From positions 1-42,932 of the forward strand of contig JAPLEO010000124.1 in the NCBI GenBank assembly GCA_026391125.1: 42,932 nucleotides of DNA. Direction: 5' to 3'. The notes beneath the pieces are model-generated. The model ran no database searches. It saw only the letters and a list, made by a program, of their open reading frames with translations, and was not told the origin of the DNA. Shown here in pieces: positions 32,567 through 40,526 of this stretch. Origin of the DNA: Bacteroidota bacterium (GTDB lineage Bacteria; Bacteroidota; Bacteroidia; Chitinophagales; Chitinophagaceae). Within the stretch, counting starts at the first letter, position 1; every line of letters starts with the position of its first letter. Both the position numbers and the translations under genes were made by a program.

Positions 32567-34789
32567 CTATCCTTTCTTGAACCCCAATTTTTCTGCAGTG
32601 ATTGGTAAATCCCTAACCCTTTTTCCAGTTGCATTATATACTGCATTGGTAACTGCAGCCGCGAAACCAATCAATGAAATTTCTCCGACTCCTTTGGCGC
32701 CTATTGCATTTACAATTGGGTCTGGTTTATTTACAAACCAAACTTCAATGTTTGGAATATCGGTATGTAATGGTAAGTGATAGGTACCAAAGCTTGCATT
32801 GGCAATCTCACCTGTTTCATGATTAATGAGAAGTTCTTCTTTTAGTGCCATACCAATACCACCCACTACGCCGCCTAACATCTGACTTCTAGCAGTGTTT
32901 TCACTAATGATTTTTCCTGCATCTCCTGTTGTTACTACTTGTAACATTTTTACTTCACCCGTTTTTGCATGAACAGCAACTTTTACAAAGTGCACAGAAA
33001 AAGAGTTGATGGCATATTTACGCATTTCTGGTGTTGCTCCGCCAGAATCTTTGGTTATTTCAATTAAAGGTTTGCCTGATAGTTTCAACAATTCTGTAAC
33101 GCCAATTTTTGTATTGGCATCTTTTGTTGAAAATATTATTTCATTCTTTACATCAAGGTCGGCAACGGCTAAATTTTTAAATGCTGTTGCTTGTTGAATG
33201 GCCAATTCTTTCAATCCTTGTTTGAGTGTTTCACAAACTAAATTAACGGCAGAACCTAAGGAAGAAGTAGTTCCTGAACCACCTTGTGATGGTCCTGGCG
33301 GATAATCAGTATCTCCTAAAGAGAATTTAATTTTATGTATGGGCATCTGCATGGTTTCAGCAGCAACTTTTACCATGGATGTACTTGTACCCGGACCCAT
33401 ATCGCTCACAGCACTTTGCAAAACGATTGTTCCATCGTCCTTTAAAATTAAGCGAACGGATGCCGAACCTTTGCCTGCACCAAATACCCCACCACCCATG
33501 CCATAACCAATGAGCCAGCCATTTTCCTTTATTTTGCCTGGAGTGGCGGATCTGTTTTTCCAACCAATTTTTGTTTTACCAGCCTCATAACAATCCAATA
33601 AATTTTTGGCTGACCAAGGCAATTTATTTTCTGGGTTAATGGCTGTAAAATTTTTGATCCTTAATTCTATAGGATCCATTTTCAGTTGATAAGACAATTC
33701 ATCGATGGCCGATTCTAATGCATAACAACCTGTAACTTCTCCTGGTCCACGCATCCATGTGGGTGTACTTAAATCGAGCGGTAATGTTTTATAATCTGTA
33801 TCTACGTTTTCGCAGGCATATAAAAATTTAGACACATCAACTATGCCTTCTCTGAAATCTTCATATCGAGAAGAATTACTGATGGCACTATGTGAGATTC
33901 CAATAAATTTTCCTGTTTTGTCTGCACCAATACCAATCTTTTGCCAAGACTGAGGACGATAGCCCACCAATGAAAACATTTGTGGACGAGTTAGTAAAAC
34001 CTTCACAGGTCTTTTTAATTTTTTTGCCGCAATACATGCAGCAGGAACATGCAACCAACTACGCAAACCATTTCCAAAAGCACCACCCACATATTCAGTG
34101 ATCACACGAACATTTTTCTGAGGGATATTAAATGTTTTAGCAAGTGTATTTTGCGTGCTTTTAGGTCCCTGTGTTTTATCGTATACAGTTAATTTATCAT
34201 CGCCATCCCAAATGGCAATGGTGGAATGCATTTCCATCGGACTATGCACTTCAATAGGTGTTTTGTATTCTGCTTCTATAAAAACAGGGGCAGTTTTATA
34301 AGCTTTTTCGATACCTCTTTTGTAATTGCCAGCAGGCTTTAATGCTGTTTCGATTTTTCGATTTTTTTCAAAATCAGTTTCATGCGCCTCTTTATCATAA
34401 TTCACATGAACCAATTTAAGTGCAGCTGTAGCATTCTCAAAACTATCTGCAACAACTAAGGCAACTGGTTGCCCAAAAAAACGAACCTTATTATCGTATA
34501 ATGTTTTCAATCCCCACCATTCAAACCCGCCTTTGGCGGGACTATAGCCTGGAACTGCTGGACAATTTTGGAATGAGATCACATCCAAAACCCCAGGAGA
34601 TTTCAGAGCATCACTCTCATCTATTTTACTAACCGTACCCTTTGCAATGGTGCTACAAACAAAGAGGCCATATCCTAAATTAGGTATTGCATGTTCGGCT
34701 GTGAATTTTGCTCTACCAGTAACTTTTTCAGCAGCATCGGCGCGATCGTCGTCTGCAAAAGGAGCGAAGAAATTATGATTGGTTGACAT
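32567..34789 (-). CDS. Molybdopterin-binding subunit of xanthine-dehydrogenase/aldehyde-oxidoreductase family
   Basis: A 740-residue large subunit resembling PaoC/YagR. The catalytic glutamate is E703 in NAIGAKGVGEISLIG. The molybdopterin-cofactor contacts are in EYVGGAFGNGLRSW, the GPGEVTGCYALESAIDE segment, and the GGSGTTSSLGSAV loop. It has no signal peptide of its own, so if exported it would travel with the Tat-tagged iron-sulfur partner, encoded 15 bases upstream. The reaction would be hydroxylation of an aldehyde or N-heterocycle using water. No FAD-subunit gene is present between or beside the two genes. Confidence 0.9.
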   Translation of the reverse strand: MSTNHNFFAPFADDDRADAAEKVTGRAKFTAEHAIPNLGYGLFVCSTIAKGTVSKIDESDALKSPGVLDVISFQNCPAVPGYSPAKGGFEWWGLKTLYDNKVRFFGQPVALVVADSFENATAALKLVHVNYDKEAHETDFEKNRKIETALKPAGNYKRGIEKAYKTAPVFIEAEYKTPIEVHSPMEMHSTIAIWDGDDKLTVYDKTQGPKSTQNTLAKTFNIPQKNVRVITEYVGGAFGNGLRSWLHVPAACIAAKKLKRPVKVLLTRPQMFSLVGYRPQSWQKIGIGADKTGKFIGISHSAISNSSRYEDFREGIVDVSKFLYACENVDTDYKTLPLDLSTPTWMRGPGEVTGCYALESAIDELSYQLKMDPIELRIKNFTAINPENKLPWSAKNLLDCYEAGKTKIGWKNRSATPGKIKENGWLIGYGMGGGVFGAGKGSASVRLILKDDGTIVLQSAVSDMGPGTSTSMVKVAAETMQMPIHKIKFSLGDTDYPPGPSQGGSGTTSSLGSAVNLVCETLKQGLKELAIQQATAFKNLAVADLDVKNEIIFSTKDANTKIGVTELLKLSGKPLIEITKDSGGATPEMRKYAINSFSVHFVKVAVHAKTGEVKMLQVVTTGDAGKIISENTARSQMLGGVVGGIGMALKEELLINHETGEIANASFGTYHLPLHTDIPNIEVWFVNKPDPIVNAIGAKGVGEISLIGFAAAVTNAVYNATGKRVRDLPITAEKLGFKKG

Positions 34790-34804
34790 AAATAAAGTTT
34801 TTGG

Positions 34805-35410
34805 TTAAACAGGCTTACCCGATTTTTTTACATCCAATATGGCATCAACGATATTTTGATAGGAACCGCAACGGCAAATATTTCCTTCCATATATGCTTT
34901 GATCTCTTCCCGAGTATTTGCATGGCCTTCACGGATGCAAGCAACGGCCGACATGATCTGCCCAGGCGTACAATAGCCACATTGCATCGCATCGTGCGAG
35001 ATAAATGCTTCTTGAACTGGATGTAATTTTTCAGGGGTTGCTAAACCTTCAATGGTTGTGATTTTATTGCTGCCATTATCAACTGCAAGTGTCATACAAC
35101 CATTAACCCTTTTGCCATTTACAAGTACAATACAAGCGCCACACTGCCCCATATCACAGCCTTTCTTTGAGCCAGTTAGCCCTACCTGTTCACGTAAAAG
35201 ATCGAGTAAACTCATGCGAATATCAACCATGAGCTCGTACGACTTACCATTAATAATGATTTGCAATTTCTCTTTTTCAACTGGACTAGGTACCAGTTTA
35301 TCGTAAGCAAAGGACTTAGTTAAAAAAGAGGGGGCAAGGTATAATGCTGCAATGGCCGTGGATTTTTTAAGAAATCCTCTGCGTCCATCTGCGTGTTTGC
35401 AAGCTTCCAT
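34805..35410 (-). CDS. Tat-exported (2Fe-2S) subunit of molybdenum hydroxylase
   Basis: A 201-residue electron-transfer subunit. The N-terminus is a twin-arginine signal (GRRGFLKKSTAIAALYLAP, R10-R11). The plant-ferredoxin-type cluster has C85, C90, C93 and C105 (GCDMGQCGACIVLVNG). The second cluster has C144, C147, C179 and C181 (CGYCTPG and ICRCGSYQ). It resembles PaoA/YagT small subunits, which normally act in a three-protein complex with an FAD subunit and the molybdenum subunit; only the molybdenum subunit follows here. It would pass electrons from the molybdenum centre to an unknown periplasmic acceptor. Confidence 0.92.
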   Translation of the reverse strand: MEACKHADGRRGFLKKSTAIAALYLAPSFLTKSFAYDKLVPSPVEKEKLQIIINGKSYELMVDIRMSLLDLLREQVGLTGSKKGCDMGQCGACIVLVNGKRVNGCMTLAVDNGSNKITTIEGLATPEKLHPVQEAFISHDAMQCGYCTPGQIMSAVACIREGHANTREEIKAYMEGNICRCGSYQNIVDAILDVKKSGKPV

Positions 35411-35489
35411 AAAAACACTTTTCTTAAAAATAAGAAATTAAAAACGTATTTATAAAAGAGAATAGGGGAACGGTTGTATGAAAACCCGG

Positions 35490-36185
35490 TTATTTCAGCT
35501 TTGAATTTTTCTTTAGCCAATCCATTAGCCTGATGGCATCTTTTAGCTGATAAATATTGACCTGAGTTTGTCCAATATAGCCATTCAGAAACGCTTTGTC
35601 TACCTTGAATGCATTGGCTAGTTGTTTTGATTGCCTTAATTCAATCATGGTATTTTTATCATAATAACTATATAGCGGAATCATATTCACGTTATTGTTA
35701 TTCTTATAAACCTTCAATGAATTAGCTCCAGTAATGGTATTACTGCTTTCAGATGTTTCACTCTTGTGCCCTCCGTTATGGTCTGCTGTAAAATCGGTTG
35801 GGGTTACACTGTAATCATACAAAATATATAATCCATTATATTCGGTGCACTGATATATTTTGTCGTTGATAGGAACGAATTTGATGATAGTAATAATCTC
35901 TTTATTAGCCTCTGAATCAAAACTCTTTCCTAATACCAATACACTATCAATTGTTTCTAATCCGGCTAATTCCTTGTATTGTTTATCCTCAATAAATATT
36001 AATTGGTGGCGTTCAAGATTATAATTTAATCCAACTTCTATAATAGTGCCATTTTTTAAATACACTTCACTCACCTGGAATTTAGGGTAGAGCATCATTT
36101 TTAAATTCACGTTGTCATAAACCGACTGTGACTGACTGTTTAAACCCAATACCAAAAGACAAATGAGAAGGATGCTATTTTTCAT
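35490..36185 (-). CDS. Secreted protein of unknown function (231 aa)
   Basis: The signal peptide is MKNSILLICLLVLGLNSQSQS. No domain is recognised. The mature part opens with VYDNVNLKMMLYPKFQVSEVYLKNG, which looks like paired beta strands, then carries a Ser/Thr/His-rich linker (DHNGGHKSETSESSNT) and a helical C-terminus rich in lysine. It is expected in the periplasm or at the outer membrane. It precedes the molybdenum-hydroxylase genes by 79 bases on the same strand; co-transcription is possible but function links are not evident. Confidence 0.7.
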   Translation of the reverse strand: MKNSILLICLLVLGLNSQSQSVYDNVNLKMMLYPKFQVSEVYLKNGTIIEVGLNYNLERHQLIFIEDKQYKELAGLETIDSVLVLGKSFDSEANKEIITIIKFVPINDKIYQCTEYNGLYILYDYSVTPTDFTADHNGGHKSETSESSNTITGANSLKVYKNNNNVNMIPLYSYYDKNTMIELRQSKQLANAFKVDKAFLNGYIGQTQVNIYQLKDAIRLMDWLKKNSKLK

Positions 36186-36253
36186 GGCTGGATATTAATG
36201 AGTAAAAGGTTAATCTACCCTAAAGTTAAAATAGCAGGAAGTAATTACCAATT

Positions 36254-37492
36254 TCATTTTTGTTGATCAATTGCACGAATAGTTTGTTTCTCTAAACCAG
36301 ATAAAACAGGTGGAAGGTCGAATGGAACCCGCTGGAAATAGAATAAGGTGATCAGGTTTCGCTTTTTATCAACCATATAAGCGGTATTAAAAGCCCCACC
36401 CCAGAAAAAGCTACCTTCTGATGCATTGTTTAGGATGATACCCTGTTTGGTAGTAAGTCCAACCCCCAATCCAAAATTGTTCAAAGATTTCATGCCACCA
36501 AAAATGAAGGTTTTTTCGCCCAATTGATTACTGGTGAATCCATCAATGGTTTCTTTTTTGAGGAGCTTCTTATTCTTCGAGTAAATACCATCAGCAAGTA
36601 AGCAAGTAAGAAATTTTGCATAATCATGCGTGGTAGATACTAATCCACCGATGGCGGAATAATAGCCTTTGTTTTCTGCATTGGGATAGTTGATGGGGTA
36701 AATGTCAGCAGTTACTTCAAGCAAGCTATCTGCCTTTTTATTCATGTATACTTTTACCAACCTACTTTGTTTTTCCTTAGGCAGATAAAAATAAGTATCC
36801 TTCATTTGAAGGGGTGTGAAAATGTGCTTTACTAAATAATTATCTAACGATTCTCCTGAAACAATTTCAATTAATCTGCCAATGACATTAGTACTTAACC
36901 CATAACTAAAACGATCACCAGGTTGATGCGCTAAAGGCATTTTTGCTATTTGGTTAACTTCTTCTTCTAATGAATTGAATGCTGTATTCAGCGGCCTGTC
37001 TAATTGGTATTGAGCAAAAAGCTTTTTCAATTTTGGGTATTCATCAGAAGAAGAAATGCCTGATTGATGACTTAATAAATCTCTAATGGTGATCGACCTG
37101 TTCTTAGCTACTAATTTAATGCTGTCTTTTTCAACAACTGCAACTTGTTGTGATTGAAATGCAGGGATGTATTTTTCAACAGACTCATCCAGACCAATTT
37201 TACCAGCTTCCACTAATTGTAAAAACGCAACCGATACAATGGCTTTTGTTTGAGAAGCGATTCTGAAAATCGACTCAGTGGTCATTGGTTGTTGATTGGC
37301 ATAATCAGCATAGCCATAGGCCTTATCAAAAACAACTTTATTTTTATGTATGATCATTGCAACAGCGCCAGAAACTTTGTGCTGCTGAATTTGCTTTTCT
37401 ATGGTGCTATCAATTGTATGAAAATCTTGTGCAAATAAAACTTGAACAAATACTAATAAACAAATCACGAATGTGGGTATTCGATAGAACAT
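36254..37492 (-). CDS. Exported SxxK serine hydrolase, class C beta-lactamase/EstB family
   Basis: A 412-residue periplasmic serine hydrolase. The signal peptide is MFYRIPTFVICLLVFVQVLF. The nucleophile tetrad is S80-Q-T-K83 in RIASQTKAI. The second conserved tyrosine is in RFSYGLSTNVIGRLIE. A GGLVSTTHDYAKFL helix and the FFWGGAFNTAYMVD strand complete the fold. Relatives include esterases, D-aminopeptidases and penicillin-binding proteins; antibiotic resistance should not be assumed. The ATG at 37492 begins a good signal peptide, whereas a TTG at 37534 adds a poor N-terminus. The chosen ATG lies inside a perfect inverted repeat. Confidence 0.88.
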   Translation of the reverse strand: MFYRIPTFVICLLVFVQVLFAQDFHTIDSTIEKQIQQHKVSGAVAMIIHKNKVVFDKAYGYADYANQQPMTTESIFRIASQTKAIVSVAFLQLVEAGKIGLDESVEKYIPAFQSQQVAVVEKDSIKLVAKNRSITIRDLLSHQSGISSSDEYPKLKKLFAQYQLDRPLNTAFNSLEEEVNQIAKMPLAHQPGDRFSYGLSTNVIGRLIEIVSGESLDNYLVKHIFTPLQMKDTYFYLPKEKQSRLVKVYMNKKADSLLEVTADIYPINYPNAENKGYYSAIGGLVSTTHDYAKFLTCLLADGIYSKNKKLLKKETIDGFTSNQLGEKTFIFGGMKSLNNFGLGVGLTTKQGIILNNASEGSFFWGGAFNTAYMVDKKRNLITLFYFQRVPFDLPPVLSGLEKQTIRAIDQQK

Positions 37493-37524
37493 GGTATAGA
37501 TTTTTACGAAAGTATACCATGTTC
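37487..37524 (-). promoter_or_regulatory. Perfect 12-bp inverted repeat over the serine hydrolase start codon
   Basis: GAACATGGTATA at 37487-37498 and TATACCATGTTC at 37513-37524 are separated by 14 bases. On the minus-strand mRNA this is a hairpin with a 12-bp stem whose 3' arm includes the ATG at 37492-37490. It may hide the start codon, or the DNA may be an operator for a dimeric regulator. Confidence 0.55.
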
Positions 37525-37588
37525 CTGAAAACAAAAGTTATCAATTGGAAATTAACATATGGATAAAATAATATTCCTTGATTCGAAA

Positions 37589-38278
37589 TTATTGAACTTG
37601 TTTTAGGAATTCAGTTGCGGCTGCTTTTTGTTGATCTGTCATATCAACTAGCTTATATTTTCTGTCCATCATATTATACATTTCTACCGTCTTTCTGATC
37701 CGATTAAAATCTGTCGTAGGTATTTTTGCGATGGTATTAGCCTCTTTTTGTTTCCACACTTCTGCATCCAACAATTGATCTGCCTGACGGCCATTCACAC
37801 CTGCTTTACTGATCAAATCCTTTCTATACTTGGTTTTAAAGCTTAGAAGTAAGGTTGCTTTTTGTGCTGTATCATAGATGGGATTGTAGTTAAGGGTTAC
37901 CAGCGCACAGGGCTCGGAAAAAGTATTCGCTTTTCTTCTATCCACCAGTGTTTTCAATTGATCGGTGGATAAGGAAAGCGATTTAAATTTTTTCATCACT
38001 TCTGCTTCTACCTCATTAGCAGTTGCAAAAGTATCGTTGGTGTTTTCTTGCACTTTTATTTTTTGCAGGGTTGCCCAATAATCGATCTCTCCAATTTTAT
38101 CGGCTTTATCTTCAGGGATCTTCAGATCATTGATCAAAAATCTTTTTTCGCAGTAGCCAAACAATTCCTTTTGTTCTAAGGGTGTCCAACCAGTATTTTT
38201 TTCTTGTGCTTGAACTTCTTGTTTCAATCCACAAAAAATTACTAGGAAACAAGTAAGACTAAAAAGTTTATTTTTCAT
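37589..38278 (-). CDS. Secreted protein of unknown function (229 aa)
   Basis: The signal peptide is MKNKLFSLTCFLVIFCGLKQEVQAQ. The mature part is helical and lysine-rich, recalling Spy/CpxP-like or DUF-type periplasmic proteins but without a clear motif. Notable are a pair of cysteines (FGYCEKRFL near residue 43 and SEPCALVTL), and a C-terminal MMDRKYKLVDMTDQQKAAA. It lies 96 bases upstream of the serine hydrolase on the same strand and diverges from the second serine hydrolase. Confidence 0.7.
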   Translation of the reverse strand: MKNKLFSLTCFLVIFCGLKQEVQAQEKNTGWTPLEQKELFGYCEKRFLINDLKIPEDKADKIGEIDYWATLQKIKVQENTNDTFATANEVEAEVMKKFKSLSLSTDQLKTLVDRRKANTFSEPCALVTLNYNPIYDTAQKATLLLSFKTKYRKDLISKAGVNGRQADQLLDAEVWKQKEANTIAKIPTTDFNRIRKTVEMYNMMDRKYKLVDMTDQQKAAATEFLKQVQ

Positions 38279-38352
38279 ATGGTTATTTTTGGCAATTCTT
38301 GCTGTAATTTAAATACCGACAGACTTTGAAGTTAATTCATAAATTTATTACC

Positions 38353-39492
38353 ATGAAAAGGAAAGCATTGATACCAGGTTTTATTTTACTTCTTTTATTC
38401 CATATAAATGGTTTTGCACAATCTGAGAAAGCCGAAGCTGCTATTCTATCGATCATGCAAGAGACAAACACTGTTGGAATTTCGGTAGCTGTTGTAAAGA
38501 ATAATAAAATTATCTATACCCATTCGTTTGGCTTGAAGGATTTAGAAACACAGCAACCTTTAACAGATGATTGTATTTTCAGAATTGCATCTATTTCAAA
38601 ATCATTTTCAGCAACTGCCATCATGCAATTAGTAGAGGCCGGAAAAGTTTCATTAGATGATGATGTGAGTAAGTTAGTAGGGTTTCCTGTGCGGAATCCT
38701 AAGTTTCCTGAAACAGTGATTACCCTTCGAACCCTTTTGCAGCATCGTTCTTCGATCAATGATAGTCAGGGTTATTTTTCGTTAGATAGTATCAATCCTG
38801 CAACAAATCCCAAATGGGCGAACTGTTATAATAACTATGAACCTGGTAAGGGTTATATGTATTGCAATTTAAATTATAACATGACTGGGGCAATCATTGA
38901 AAAGCTTTCGGGAGAAAGATTTGATCTGTATATCAAGCACCATATTCTTGATCCTTTAAAATTATATGGTGGGTATTGTGTTGATTCTTTAGACAAATCT
39001 CGCTTTGCAACGATCTATGAATACAATAAAGATTCTGCAAAATTTATTGCATCACCAAATGCTTACCATCCACGTAGAGAAGAGATCGCACACTATGAAA
39101 TGGGCAAAACAACACCTATCTTTTCACCTACTGGAGGCATGAAAATTTCTGCAACCGATCTGGCCAAGTATATGATCATGCATAGCAAGCAGGGAAAATA
39201 TCAGGGTAAAAGAATTATTTCAAAAAAGAGTGCAAACGAAATGCAGACAAAGGTTTCAGAGGAAGCGGGATATGGAATGGCCATAGAAACAACCGAAACT
39301 TTGATCAAAGGAAAAACCATGAAAGGACATACTGGATCTGCGTATGGATTATACAGTGGTATGTTTTTTCAACCCAAAGAAAAATTCGGTTTCGTGGTAA
39401 TTAGTAACGGCTGCGGACCCAAGTTTGAAAGCGGATTTAACGCTTTGATCAAAAAAACCATCAACAGTTTATACGAAAACTTCGTTCAATAA
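38353..39492 (+). CDS. Exported SxxK serine hydrolase, second paralogue
   Basis: A 379-residue periplasmic protein. The signal peptide (MKRKALIPGFILLLLFHINGFAQ) fits the ATG at 38353; a TTG nine codons upstream would spoil it. The nucleophile motif is S80-I-S-K83 in FRIASISKSFS, at the same position as in the neighbouring serine hydrolase. The catalytic tyrosine region is GYMYCNLNYNMTGAIIEKL, and the third element is GHTGSAYGLYSGMFF, replacing the KTG triad of beta-lactamases with HTG. The HTG form is common in esterases and peptidases of the family. Substrate unknown. Confidence 0.88.
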   Translation: MKRKALIPGFILLLLFHINGFAQSEKAEAAILSIMQETNTVGISVAVVKNNKIIYTHSFGLKDLETQQPLTDDCIFRIASISKSFSATAIMQLVEAGKVSLDDDVSKLVGFPVRNPKFPETVITLRTLLQHRSSINDSQGYFSLDSINPATNPKWANCYNNYEPGKGYMYCNLNYNMTGAIIEKLSGERFDLYIKHHILDPLKLYGGYCVDSLDKSRFATIYEYNKDSAKFIASPNAYHPRREEIAHYEMGKTTPIFSPTGGMKISATDLAKYMIMHSKQGKYQGKRIISKKSANEMQTKVSEEAGYGMAIETTETLIKGKTMKGHTGSAYGLYSGMFFQPKEKFGFVVISNGCGPKFESGFNALIKKTINSLYENFVQ

Positions 39493-39521
39493 GATCGGAT
39501 CTAATCACCATCAAACAATCA

Positions 39522-40451
39522 ATGATGCTAACAGAAAATCAATACGATAACAATTCACAAAACAGAAGAAAATTTCTTCGCAATACCTCTATGATGCTCG
39601 GCACTGCTGCATTGATGCATGTTCCAGGAGTTTCTTTTGCAAAAGACTTTTTTACAAATCAAGAACATTATACGGTTCAGCAGATCATTGATTTGATCAT
39701 CAAGGAAGCGAAATTGAGTGTGTTTAAAAATACTGTTGATACGATTAAGTATGGCTCGGCCGACCAAATAGTTACTGGTATTGTGAGTACGATGTTTCCG
39801 ACTGTTGCAGTCATTGAAAAAGCAATTGAGCTGAAGGCAAACTTCATTATTGCACACGAGCCAACATTTTATAGTGCCACAGACAATATGGCCCAGCAGG
39901 AAACAAATACAATGATCCAGAAAAAACAGGCATTGCTGAAAGAACATGGAATCGCGATCTGGCGGTTTCACGATTATAGTCACTTTATGCAGCCCGACAT
40001 GATCAGCCTAGGTGTCAAGAAAAAAATGGGTTGGGAGCCATATCAAAAAAAAGGCGAACCACTGATCAATATACCCGCAACCACACTCAAGCAGTTGATC
40101 CATCAACTTAAAAAGAATTTAGGCATTCAGCACCTTCGTACAATTGGCGATTTACAACAATCCTGCAGCAGCATTGCGCTATTGCCGGGTGCTTGGGGTG
40201 TTCAGGCCCATATTAATTCCATTGAAAAAAACAACCCAGATGTACTAGTGATCGGGGAATTGGTGGAGTGGGAAACGGCCGAATATGTCCGGGACGCCAG
40301 AAAAATGGGATCTAAAAGCGCACTTATTGTTTTGGGTCATTCTGTGAGCGAAGAGCCTGGTATGGAATTGTTTGTGGATTGGCTTAGTCCGAAGTTACCC
40401 GGTATGCCGATCACCCATATCGCTTCTGGAGATCCTTTTTTATGGATTTAG
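39522..40451 (+). CDS. Tat-exported Nif3-like dinuclear metal protein
   Basis: A 309-residue protein. It has a twin-arginine signal (NRRKFLRNTSMMLGTAALMH, R15-R16), then a Nif3 domain: DTIKYGSADQIVTGIVSTMF, the metal-binding IIAHEPTFYS, the IWRFHDYSHFMQPD segment, and a C-terminal GELVEWETAEYV where an acidic ligand sits before LIVLGHSVSE. Canonical Nif3/YbgI proteins (about 250 residues) are cytoplasmic and form hexamers with two metals per subunit; this copy has an export signal. It starts 29 bases after the serine hydrolase stop, so an operon is likely. Its function is unknown. Confidence 0.85.
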   Translation: MMLTENQYDNNSQNRRKFLRNTSMMLGTAALMHVPGVSFAKDFFTNQEHYTVQQIIDLIIKEAKLSVFKNTVDTIKYGSADQIVTGIVSTMFPTVAVIEKAIELKANFIIAHEPTFYSATDNMAQQETNTMIQKKQALLKEHGIAIWRFHDYSHFMQPDMISLGVKKKMGWEPYQKKGEPLINIPATTLKQLIHQLKKNLGIQHLRTIGDLQQSCSSIALLPGAWGVQAHINSIEKNNPDVLVIGELVEWETAEYVRDARKMGSKSALIVLGHSVSEEPGMELFVDWLSPKLPGMPITHIASGDPFLWI

Positions 40452-40526
40452 CTATGAATTATTAAAAAGAAATATTACATTGCGTCAGATTGACACAAAC
40501 AATAAACAAAAGTTAACACGATTGCA

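Noticed and set aside
36254..39492. Antibiotic-resistance beta-lactamases
   Set aside because: The SxxK family is broad. The second copy has HTG instead of KTG, and neither shows a class C signature strong enough to claim beta-lactam hydrolysis.
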